23,469 bases of DNA from HXMU1420-2 sp040830545 (lineage in GTDB: Bacteria > Pseudomonadota > Alphaproteobacteria > Rhodobacterales > Rhodobacteraceae), in NCBI GenBank assembly GCA_040830545.1, contig JBFOMB010000071.1, forward strand, positions 1 through 23,469. Reading direction: 5' to 3'. Both the position numbers and the translations under genes were made by a program. Shown here piece by piece: positions 14,865-21,835 of this stretch; position 1 is the stretch's first letter; the number at the start of each line of letters is the position of its first letter. The notes under the pieces are model-generated. The model was not told the origin of the DNA. It was given only the letters and a program-made list of their open reading frames with translations, and made no database searches.

Positions 14865-15983
14865 TTACTTTCCGGCGATTTTCAGGTCATCCACCAGATT
14901 ATTCAACACCAGAAAGTCGCCAATTGCGTCGCAATCTGGCACGGACAGCACCAAATTCCGGGTCGAAGCGGTCTGATCCGGGCCAATCCGCAGTACCTGT
15001 GCCGATACATCACGCCCACAGTTGTTCTCGGTCACCTCGGTCTCGATGCTCATGGTGACAGTGCCGGATTGATCGGCTGTAACGGTGGGGAAGGTGTAGA
15101 CCTCCACCAATTGCGGGGCCAGCGTGTTCGCATCACCCAAGCGGGTCACAAAACCGCCCGCGCCTTGCATCGCCTCGGCGCTGCTGCGAGGGCTGCCGGA
15201 CCAGACGTGGCCCTGATCGCCATAACCTGCGCCATATTCGCGGGCATGGATTTGAAATCCGCCCAGGCCGGACCATTGCAACGCGACACGATCATAATTG
15301 GCCAGCGACGGAACCTTGGTTTGGGCCACAGCGCCCTTGCCATTGGAAAAGGCCAAGATGAACACCGCGTTTTCCGTCAGCACCGGCACGTCCAGTTCCA
15401 AGGCGCCATTAGCATCGGTGACATCAGTGAACATCATGCCATTGTGGTGCACGGTTACCCGTTCGTTGGGATAGCAGGTCGCATCTATTGTCACGCGCGC
15501 CATGGCGGCCTCGGCCTCGACCGCGTGGGCCTTCAGCTCGCAGCCCAGTTGGGGCGTCTGCGGGTCAGCAGGTGCGGTCAGATCGGTTTCCGTGCCGGTA
15601 AACGCCACAGGCTGCGGCGTATCGGGCAAAGCGCGAGGCAGGGTGGCAACTGGTTGCGTCGCGGCCAGCGACACCGCGTCCAGACGTGGGCGGTCGTTGC
15701 GGGTTACCACTGTGTCCGGTTCTGCGACGAAATTGGGATCGGCAGGCGTTGCCTCGGCAACCGCTGGTTCAATCGCCTCTTCGGCGACTGGCTGTGCAAC
15801 GGCAACCTCGGTTTCGGGCTCGGCCACAGGACGCGCCTCAATCGGCTGCGTTTTGATGGCCACCGGCTCCAGGCTGGGGGCCTGCGCCTGCGGGACATCG
15901 CGCCCGTATTGCATGAAGAACCCAACGCCCAGCGCACAGGCCAGCGTGCCGCCATAGACGATATACTTGCGATACTTTCCCAT
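14865..15983 (-). CDS. Membrane-anchored periplasmic protein downstream of secA (function unknown)
   Basis: A 372-residue protein with one N-terminal membrane segment (about residues 8-25, IVYGGTLACALGVGFFMQ) after a short basic start, so it is a signal anchor. Residues 30-150 are low-complexity, rich in Pro, Glu, Ala and Val, a probable periplasmic spacer. The C-terminal 220 residues have four Cys (GCEL, ATCYP, NNCGR, PDCDA) and look like a beta-rich domain with two possible disulfides. Databases may call relatives a translocase, probably only because of the neighbouring secA; no transport motif is seen. It lies 95 bases after secA on the same strand, past a hairpin, and 23 bases before the PstS-OmpA gene. 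Confidence 0.75.
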   Translation of the reverse strand: MGKYRKYIVYGGTLACALGVGFFMQYGRDVPQAQAPSLEPVAIKTQPIEARPVAEPETEVAVAQPVAEEAIEPAVAEATPADPNFVAEPDTVVTRNDRPRLDAVSLAATQPVATLPRALPDTPQPVAFTGTETDLTAPADPQTPQLGCELKAHAVEAEAAMARVTIDATCYPNERVTVHHNGMMFTDVTDANGALELDVPVLTENAVFILAFSNGKGAVAQTKVPSLANYDRVALQWSGLGGFQIHAREYGAGYGDQGHVWSGSPRSSAEAMQGAGGFVTRLGDANTLAPQLVEVYTFPTVTADQSGTVTMSIETEVTENNCGRDVSAQVLRIGPDQTASTRNLVLSVPDCDAIGDFLVLNNLVDDLKIAGK

Positions 15984-16029
15984 CTCACCCTCCGCAAAAC
16001 ATTGCGTCAGGTGGAAATGTGATCCTTAA

Positions 16030-16052
16030 ACGCGGCCAGTTTGTGGCCGCGT
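16030..16052 (-). terminator. Probable secA terminator
   Basis: CGCGGCCA (16031-16038) and TGGCCGCG (16044-16051) form an 8-bp stem with a 5-base loop, extended by one A-T pair. On the minus strand it is followed by TTTAAGG, a short U-tract, which suits termination after secA. Confidence 0.6.
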
Positions 16053-16078
16053 CAGGGAGTCATGGGGGCATTTGTAGG

Positions 16079-18805
16079 TCAGGCCAGACGCCCGTGACAG
16101 TGCTTGAACTTCTTACCGCTGCCACAGGGGCACGGGTCGTTCCGGCCTGGATTGCCCCATGTGCTGGGGTCATTTTCGTCAAAGCCCGGAATGGCGTTTT
16201 CGAAGGTTTCCGGTGCGGCATCTTCTGCCGTTTCCGACACAGCAGAGGCATCGCCGGCCGCTGCCTGCATTGCCGCCTGCTGCTGCGCAATCAGCTGCTG
16301 CATCATCGCGCGCTGCTCTTCCTCGGTCAGCGGACGGACCTGCGCCAATTGCTGCGTCACGGTTTCCCGCAGGCTGTCCAGCAGACCCTCGAACAACTGG
16401 AACGCCTCGTTCTTGTATTCGTTCAGCGGATCGCGGTTGGCATAGCCCCGAAACCCGACAACCGACCGAAGGTGTTCCAGCTTCAGCAGATGTTCGCGCC
16501 AGTTGCTGTCGATGGTTTGCAACAACACCTGCTTTTCGATGTTGCGCATGTTTTCGGGACCAAAATCGACAGCCTTCTTCGCCATCATCTCGTCACTGGC
16601 CTTGTACAGACGTTCCGCGATCTGGTCGTCGTCAACGCCTTCTTCGTCCGCCCATTCGATGACCGGCACGTCAAGGCCCAGCTTTTCAATCGCCTGAGCA
16701 TACAACCCTTCGGTGTCCCATTGATCGGCATATGTCTTGGGCGGCATGTAGGTCTCGACCAGATCGTCGATCACCTGATGGCGCATGTCGGCGGTCACCT
16801 CGGACAGATCCTCGGCAGCCATGATTTCGTGCCGCTGGTTGAAGATCACCTTGCGCTGGTCGTTCATTACGTCGTCGAACTTCAACACCTGCTTTCGCAT
16901 GTCAAAGTTGCGGCCTTCGACCTTGGCTTGCGCGCGTTCCAGCGATTTGTTGACCCAGGGGTGAATGATGGCTTCGCCTTCTTTCATCCCCAGCGTCTTC
17001 AGAACCTTGTCCAGCCGTTCAGACCCGAAAATACGCATCAGGTCATCTTCGAGGCTCAGGAAGAATGACGTGCGGCCCGGGTCACCCTGACGGCCAGACC
17101 GACCGCGCAGCTGGTTGTCGATGCGGCGGCTTTCGTGCCGCTCGGACGCCAGAACGAACAGGCCACCGGCATCCAGAACCTTCTGTTTTTCAGCCGCATG
17201 TGTCGCTTCCTCAGCCGCGCGCAGCTCCGCAGGGTCGGCTTCGGGATCTTCGGCCAGAGCCGCCAGAACCTTCATCTCGACATTGCCGCCCAGCTGAATG
17301 TCTGTGCCACGACCGGCCATGTTGGTGGCGATGGTCACCGCGCCGAGCCGCCCGGCTTCGGCCACGATCTGGGCCTCTTGCTCGTGATGGCGCGCGTTCA
17401 GAACGCTGTGTTTGACCCCGGCCTGCGTCAGCAACTGGCTCAGCAATTCGGACTTCTCGATCGAGGTCGTGCCCACCAGAACCGGCTGACCCTTTTCGTT
17501 GGCCTTCTGAATCTCGCGAAGCATGGCCTCGTACTTTTCCTTGACCGTGCGGTAGACCTGATCGTCTTCGTCGACGCGGGAAATTGGCAGGTTGGTCGGA
17601 ACCTCGACCACGCCCAGCCCGTAGATTTCCATGAATTCCTCGGCCTCGGTCGCAGCGGTACCGGTCATCCCGCCCAGCTTTTCATAGAGGCGGAAATAGT
17701 TCTGGAACGTCACGCTGGCCAGCGTCACATTCTCGGCCTCGATGTTCACGTTTTCCTTGGCTTCGATGGCCTGATGCAGACCATCGCTCAGTCGCCGACC
17801 GGGCATCATCCGGCCGGTGAATTCGTCGATCAGGATAACCTGCCCGTCACGAACGATGTAATCCTTGTCCTTCTGGAACAGCTTGTGCGCGCGCAGACCC
17901 TGGTTGACGTGGTGCACCACCGTCGTGCTTTCCGGGTCATACAGCGACTGGCCTTCGGGCAGCAGACCGCGCGCCAGCAGGTTTTCCTCCAGAAACTCGT
18001 TGCCTTCGTCGGTGAAAGTCACCTGACGCTGCTTTTCCTCGACCTCGTAGTGGTCTTCGTTCAGCAACGGGATCAACGTGTCGATGGCTGTATACAGCTC
18101 TGACCGGTCCTGCGCCGGGCCCGAAATGATCAGCGGCGTCCGCGCCTCGTCCACCAGAATCGAGTCCACCTCATCCACGATGGCGAAGTAATGGTGCTTC
18201 TGGAACAGCTCGCTCAGCTCGGACTTCATGTTGTCGCGCAGATAGTCGAAGCCCAGTTCGTTGTTTGTCGCGTAGGTGATGTCGGACCCGTAGGCGACCG
18301 CCTTTTCCTCGTTTGACTGACCAGACCAGATCGCGCCGCAGGTCATGCCAAGCGCGTTGTAAACCTTGCCCATCCATTCGGCGTCACGCTGCACCAGGTA
18401 TTCGTTGACAGTGACAATGTGCACGCCCTTACCCATCAGCGCGTTCAGGTAAGCCGGGAAGGTGGCGACAAGCGTTTTGCCCTCGCCTGTCTTCATCTCG
18501 GAAATGTTACCCTGATGCATGAAGATGCCGCCCATCAACTGCACGTCAAAGGCGCGCAGGCCCAATGCGCGCTTGGCGGCCTCGCGACAATTGGCAAACG
18601 CTTCGGGCAGCAGATCATCCAGGCTTTCACCGGACATCGCGCGCGTGGCCAATTCCTCGGTCTTGTCTTTCAGCCCTTCGTCGCTGAGGGCTTCAAACTC
18701 GGGCTCCAGCGCGTTGATCTTGTCAACCAGCGGGCGGGTCGCCTTGATTTTGCGATCATTGGGTGTCCCAAAGACCTTTTTGGCGAGTGTTCCGATCCCA
18801 AGCAT
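16079..18805 (-). CDS. secA: Preprotein translocase ATPase SecA
   Basis: A complete 908-residue SecA, the cytoplasmic motor that pushes unfolded preproteins through SecYEG. The Walker A MKTGEGKTLVA is at residues 104-114, the Walker B region contains VDEVDSILVDEARTPLIISG, and the second helicase domain contains NMAGRGTDIQLGG and the arginine-finger region RGRSGRQGDPG. The last 20 residues carry the zinc-binding SEC-C motif (Cys892, Cys894, Cys903, His904) for SecB and lipids. The start at 18805 (MLGIGTLAKKVFG) fits the family and follows GGAGAG (18809-18814); the frame is open to 18940 but the extension is not SecA-like. Confidence 0.98.
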   Translation of the reverse strand: MLGIGTLAKKVFGTPNDRKIKATRPLVDKINALEPEFEALSDEGLKDKTEELATRAMSGESLDDLLPEAFANCREAAKRALGLRAFDVQLMGGIFMHQGNISEMKTGEGKTLVATFPAYLNALMGKGVHIVTVNEYLVQRDAEWMGKVYNALGMTCGAIWSGQSNEEKAVAYGSDITYATNNELGFDYLRDNMKSELSELFQKHHYFAIVDEVDSILVDEARTPLIISGPAQDRSELYTAIDTLIPLLNEDHYEVEEKQRQVTFTDEGNEFLEENLLARGLLPEGQSLYDPESTTVVHHVNQGLRAHKLFQKDKDYIVRDGQVILIDEFTGRMMPGRRLSDGLHQAIEAKENVNIEAENVTLASVTFQNYFRLYEKLGGMTGTAATEAEEFMEIYGLGVVEVPTNLPISRVDEDDQVYRTVKEKYEAMLREIQKANEKGQPVLVGTTSIEKSELLSQLLTQAGVKHSVLNARHHEQEAQIVAEAGRLGAVTIATNMAGRGTDIQLGGNVEMKVLAALAEDPEADPAELRAAEEATHAAEKQKVLDAGGLFVLASERHESRRIDNQLRGRSGRQGDPGRTSFFLSLEDDLMRIFGSERLDKVLKTLGMKEGEAIIHPWVNKSLERAQAKVEGRNFDMRKQVLKFDDVMNDQRKVIFNQRHEIMAAEDLSEVTADMRHQVIDDLVETYMPPKTYADQWDTEGLYAQAIEKLGLDVPVIEWADEEGVDDDQIAERLYKASDEMMAKKAVDFGPENMRNIEKQVLLQTIDSNWREHLLKLEHLRSVVGFRGYANRDPLNEYKNEAFQLFEGLLDSLRETVTQQLAQVRPLTEEEQRAMMQQLIAQQQAAMQAAAGDASAVSETAEDAAPETFENAIPGFDENDPSTWGNPGRNDPCPCGSGKKFKHCHGRLA

Positions 18806-18899
18806 GCTCTCTCCAGCCAATCCGATTCCGCGGGCCTGTAACGGGCTTGCCCGCCTTTGCTTTAACCCATAGATACGGGCTTCGAAGACGGTCCTGCAT
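18756..18899 (-). CDS. Possible leader ORF upstream of and overlapping secA
   Basis: A 47-codon frame begins 94 bases before the secA start, about 6 bases after the predicted transcription start, and ends 50 bases inside secA in another frame. It has no ribosome-binding site, so it would need leaderless-type initiation. Residues 8-24 contain PYLWVKAKAGKPVTGPR, which recalls the SecM stalling motif (W-I, four residues, G, then GP) but with one extra residue, and without the equivalent of the essential Arg163 and without a signal peptide. It may be chance; reported because of its position before secA. Confidence 0.22.
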   Translation of the reverse strand: MQDRLRSPYLWVKAKAGKPVTGPRNRIGWREHAWDRNTRQKGLWDTQ

Positions 18900-18911
18900 A
18901 GGCCACAAGGC

Positions 18912-18940
18912 GATGTAAGGGGCGGTTGAAACGGTGTCAA
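18912..18940 (-). promoter_or_regulatory. Probable secA promoter
   Basis: On the minus strand a consensus -35 TTGACA (18935-18940) is followed after 17 bases by TACATC (18912-18917). Transcription would begin near 18905, giving a secA leader of about 100 bases. Confidence 0.55.
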
Positions 18941-18941
18941 C
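18925..18941. promoter_or_regulatory. Palindrome over the secA -35 box
   Basis: GTTGAAACGGTGTCAAC has perfect 5-base ends (GTTGA/TCAAC) and only one further mismatched pair around the centre. It covers the secA -35 and lies in the divergent gap before the isomerase gene, so it could be a shared operator. Confidence 0.35.
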
Positions 18942-18979
18942 GTCGCGCCCGGTCGCGGCTTTCAAATAGGACAACAACC

Positions 18980-19828
18980 ATGCGCTCAGGCTTCAAATTC
19001 ATCGGTGCGGCTGCGATTGCTCTGGCCACTGCATTTCCGGCCTTTGCGGCGGACAAGGTTTCGGACACGGTTGTGGCGACCGTCAACGGTCAGGACATCA
19101 CGCTGGGCCATGTAATCGTGGCTTATGCGACGCTGCCCCAGCAATATCAGCAACTGCCCATCGACGTTCTGTTCGACGGAATCGTGGATCAATTGGTGCA
19201 GCAAACCGCGCTGGCCCAGACGCATAGCCCAGAACTGCCTAAGCAAATCGTGATCTCGCTGGAAAACGAGCGCCGCTCGCTCATTGCCGCGAATGTGATC
19301 GAAGGGATCATGGCAGGGGCCGCGTCCGAGGAAGAGATTCAGCAGGCGTATGAAACGCGCTACAACGAAACCGAACAGGCAACCGAATACGATGCCTCCC
19401 ACATTCTGGTGGAAACCGAGGAACAGGCGAAGGCAATTGTCGAGGAATTGAAGGCAGGCGCGGACTTTGCCGAAACAGCACGGGCCAAGTCGACCGGGCC
19501 ATCGGGCCCGCGTGGCGGTGCGCTGGGCTGGTTCGGAGCCGGGGCCATGGTGCCCGAGTTTGAGGCCGCCGTTGTGGCATTGGAACCCGGCGGGGTGTCC
19601 GCGCCCGTGCAGACACAGTTTGGCTGGCATGTGATCAAGCTGAACGACACCCGCGTGCAGGCCGCGCCGGATCTGGAAGCTGTGCGCGACGAAATCGCAT
19701 TGGAAATCCAGCGGGCGGCCGTGGATGCACATGTGGCTGATCTGGTGGAAGAGGCCGACGTTCAGAAACCCGATCTGGAAGGTTTGGATCGCGAAGTCAT
19801 CCGCGATCTGACAGCGTTGGAGAAGTAA
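18980..19828 (+). CDS. Periplasmic parvulin-type peptidyl-prolyl isomerase
   Basis: A 282-residue exported foldase. Residues 1-23 are a signal peptide ending AFPAFA before AD. A helical N-terminal domain (about 28-130, beginning VVATVNGQDITLGHV) resembles the SurA/PrsA chaperone part. The PpiC parvulin domain is at about 135-225 (ASHILVETEEQA, GALGWFGAGAMVPEFE, TQFGWHVIKLND). It would speed proline isomerisation and folding of exported proteins, which fits its place divergent from secA. The start at 18980 is chosen because the signal peptide begins there and AGGA lies upstream. It is 2 bases before argJ, so they are likely co-transcribed. Confidence 0.94.
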   Translation: MRSGFKFIGAAAIALATAFPAFAADKVSDTVVATVNGQDITLGHVIVAYATLPQQYQQLPIDVLFDGIVDQLVQQTALAQTHSPELPKQIVISLENERRSLIAANVIEGIMAGAASEEEIQQAYETRYNETEQATEYDASHILVETEEQAKAIVEELKAGADFAETARAKSTGPSGPRGGALGWFGAGAMVPEFEAAVVALEPGGVSAPVQTQFGWHVIKLNDTRVQAAPDLEAVRDEIALEIQRAAVDAHVADLVEEADVQKPDLEGLDREVIRDLTALEK

Positions 19829-19830
19829 AC

Positions 19831-21057
19831 ATGGCTCAGGCCCTGCCCCGTTCGCCCCTTGCGCCCGACAGCTTCCCGGATCTGCCGGTTGTGGCAGGTG
19901 TCCGTTTCGCAACAGCAGCGGCAGGGGTGAAGTATCAGGGCCGAACCGACGTCATGTTGGCAGTGCTGGACCCCGGCGCGTCCGTGGCGGGTGTGTTCAC
20001 ACGATCCTCCACCCGCGCCGCGCCGGTGTTGGACTGTCAGGCGAAGATCGGACAGGCCAGCACGGATGGGGCGGCGATCCTCGTGAACTCGGGCAATGCA
20101 AATGCGTTTACCGGGCACTACGGCCAGACATCGGTGGCACAGATTGTGTCCGCCGTGAGCGATGCGACGGGGGTGCCGGGGGATCGGGTGTTCACCTCCT
20201 CCACCGGGGTGATTGGCGAACCGCTGCCGCATGATCGTATCACCGGTGTTTTGACCGATCTGAACGCAGGGCTGGATCAAAGCGCGGTCGAAGCGGCTGC
20301 GGAGGCGATCCGCACAACCGATACTTTCGCCAAAGGGTCCGGCCGCACAGTCAGTATCGATGGGCAAACAGTCAACATCGCGGGCATCGCCAAAGGCTCC
20401 GGCATGATCGCGCCGGATATGGCGACCATGCTGGTCTACATTTTCACCGATGCCGTGGTCAGCCAACCTGTGTTGCAGGCCATGGTGTCTGAGTTGAACG
20501 AACAGACTTTCAACTGCATCACGGTGGACAGTGACACATCGACCTCGGACACATTGCTGACCTGCGCGACTGGCGCCAGTGGTGTTGAGTGCGACACCCA
20601 CCCGGCCTTCCGCGCAGCGTTGCACGAGGTGATGGCTGAACTCGCCCATCTGGTCGTGAAAGACGGCGAAGGCGCGACCAAGTTCGTGACCATCGCTGTG
20701 ACCGGCGCGTCTTCGGATCAGGACGCGCGGACTCATGCGCTGGCGATTGCAAACTCTCCACTGGTGAAAACGGCCATTGCGGGTGAGGATCCGAACTGGG
20801 GTCGGATCGTCATGGCGATCGGCAAATCTGGGGCTGAGGCGAACCGGGACACCCTGAGCATCCGGTTCGGCGACACGCTGGTCGCGGAAAAGGGCTGGGT
20901 TTCGCCGGGATACCGGGAAGAAGACGGCGCAGCGGTGATGCAGCAACAGGACATTGAAATCGGTGTTGATCTGGGGCTGGGTGAAGGGGCCGCAACCGTT
21001 TGGACCTGCGACCTGACACACGGCTACATCAGCATCAACGCGGACTATCGGTCGTGA
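19831..21057 (+). CDS. argJ: Glutamate N-acetyltransferase / amino-acid acetyltransferase
   Basis: A 408-residue enzyme that moves the acetyl group from N-acetylornithine to glutamate in the cyclic arginine pathway and in some organisms also uses acetyl-CoA. The self-cleavage site is clear: IAKGSGMIAPDMATML (residues 186-201), with Thr199 as the new N-terminal nucleophile separating alpha and beta chains. Other family motifs are ILVNSGNANAFTG, TSSTGVIGE and the C-terminal GYISINADYRS. The gene starts 2 bases after the isomerase stop, and its stop overlaps the GTG start of mutT. Cytoplasmic, full length, nothing odd. Confidence 0.97.
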   Translation: MAQALPRSPLAPDSFPDLPVVAGVRFATAAAGVKYQGRTDVMLAVLDPGASVAGVFTRSSTRAAPVLDCQAKIGQASTDGAAILVNSGNANAFTGHYGQTSVAQIVSAVSDATGVPGDRVFTSSTGVIGEPLPHDRITGVLTDLNAGLDQSAVEAAAEAIRTTDTFAKGSGRTVSIDGQTVNIAGIAKGSGMIAPDMATMLVYIFTDAVVSQPVLQAMVSELNEQTFNCITVDSDTSTSDTLLTCATGASGVECDTHPAFRAALHEVMAELAHLVVKDGEGATKFVTIAVTGASSDQDARTHALAIANSPLVKTAIAGEDPNWGRIVMAIGKSGAEANRDTLSIRFGDTLVAEKGWVSPGYREEDGAAVMQQQDIEIGVDLGLGEGAATVWTCDLTHGYISINADYRS

Positions 21058-21452
21058 AGGTCGTCCTGGTCTCTGCCGTTGCGCTGATCGACGTCGAAGG
21101 CCGCATCCTTCTGGCGCAACGTCCTGAAGGCAAAAGCATGGCCGGGCTGTGGGAGTTTCCGGGTGGCAAGGTCGAACCCGGTGAAACTCCGGAACATGCA
21201 TTGGTACGCGAGCTGGCTGAGGAGCTGGGAATCGAAACCTGGAACAGTTGTCTGGCTCCGCTGACCTTTGCCAGCCACAGCTATGACGACTTCCATCTGT
21301 TGATGCCACTGTTTGCCTGCCGGAAGTGGAACGGCATCCCCCAACCCCGCGAAGGGCAGTTGCTAAAGTGGGTACACGCCCGCGATTTAAGGGATTATCC
21401 TATGCCGCCGGCAGATGTGCCCTTGATCCCGATCCTTCGGGATTGGCTGTGA
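21054..21452 (+). CDS. mutT: (Deoxy)nucleoside triphosphate pyrophosphohydrolase, MutT type
   Basis: A 132-residue Nudix hydrolase. The Nudix box is complete at residues 38-60: Gly38, Glu44, Arg52-Glu53, Glu56-Glu57 and Gly59. The preceding LAQRPEGKSMAGLWEFPGGK and the C-terminal VHARDLRDYPMPPADVPLIP match MutT, which removes 8-oxo-dGTP to prevent mutations. The start is the GTG at 21054, overlapping the argJ stop as GTGA, so translation is coupled; a frame open from 21000 would lie inside argJ. Other Nudix substrates are possible, but the length and fit to MutT are good. Confidence 0.94.
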   Translation: MKVVLVSAVALIDVEGRILLAQRPEGKSMAGLWEFPGGKVEPGETPEHALVRELAEELGIETWNSCLAPLTFASHSYDDFHLLMPLFACRKWNGIPQPREGQLLKWVHARDLRDYPMPPADVPLIPILRDWL

Positions 21453-21601
21453 TTTCAACTATTGGTAGATCGGCTCTGCAACTTCCGGGCTAAAATCCGC
21501 TGAATCGCTGTAAAATCGGCGTGTTTTCGCAGAACCGTCCCCAAATAACACTACAATCGCTCGCCTAATTGGTGTATTCTGCCCTCACGTCAAGTTTCTA
21601 T

Positions 21602-21610
21602 GGGGAGGAG
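21602..21610 (+). promoter_or_regulatory. Strong ribosome-binding site fixing a TTG start
   Basis: GGGGAGGAG lies 6 bases before TTG at 21617. The in-frame ATG at 21569 lies upstream of this site and the ATG at 21635 lies 24 bases after it, so TTG is the best-placed start. Confidence 0.6.
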
Positions 21611-21616
21611 ATTGAC

Positions 21617-21751
21617 TTGCTTCGTACCGTGACGATGGGCAGCTGTGTGTCCGTTCAGGGCACATATGTTCGCACATTGCCTGATGGGAAAATTGCCGTT
21701 CGGGTCGGCAGCCGGATCTACGAGGGTGTTCCGGTGCAACGTGCCGCCTGA
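21617..21751 (+). CDS. Conserved-looking 44-codon small protein with TTG start
   Basis: A small protein of 44 residues: LLRTVTMGSCVSV followed by GTYVRTLPDGKIAVRVGS and ending RIYEGVPVQRAA. The composition (beta-strand pattern with turn PDG, one Cys, net basic) suggests a small folded sheet. It has its own ribosome-binding site and is followed by a perfect terminator hairpin 19 bases after the stop, so it is a real transcription unit end. It lies 164 bases after mutT and is convergent with infB. I think similar short proteins occur in related genomes but cannot confirm it. Function unknown. Confidence 0.6.
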   Translation: MLRTVTMGSCVSVQGTYVRTLPDGKIAVRVGSRIYEGVPVQRAA

Positions 21752-21770
21752 CGGAAGTAGCGAAACGTGG

Positions 21771-21802
21771 AAAAGGGCGCGATCATGTGATCGCGCCCTT
21801 TT
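21771..21802. terminator. Perfect bidirectional terminator between the 44-codon gene and infB
   Basis: AAAAGGGCGCGATCA (21771-21785) and TGATCGCGCCCTTTT (21788-21802) are perfect reverse complements. In RNA the GGGCGCGATC stem would have an ATGT loop, with U-tracts in both directions. It ends the small gene and infB. Confidence 0.88.
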
Positions 21803-21835
21803 TCATTGTGAGTTTTTCTGTGCAGATTCCGGATG

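Noticed and set aside
14808..16022. Plus-strand open frame of 404 codons opposite the membrane-anchored protein
   Set aside because: The Gly/Arg/His-rich repeats (LRLRD, GNLGFGLGH) are the complement of the Pro/Glu/Ala-rich spacer of the real gene.
19762..21309. Minus-strand open frame of 515 codons opposite argJ and mutT
   Set aside because: Spans two well-supported genes on the other strand; Arg/His/Cys-rich shadow composition.
21453..21568. Two similar TAAAATC(C/G)GC segments after mutT
   Set aside because: Short AT-containing direct repeats with no clear promoter spacing; nothing firm can be assigned.
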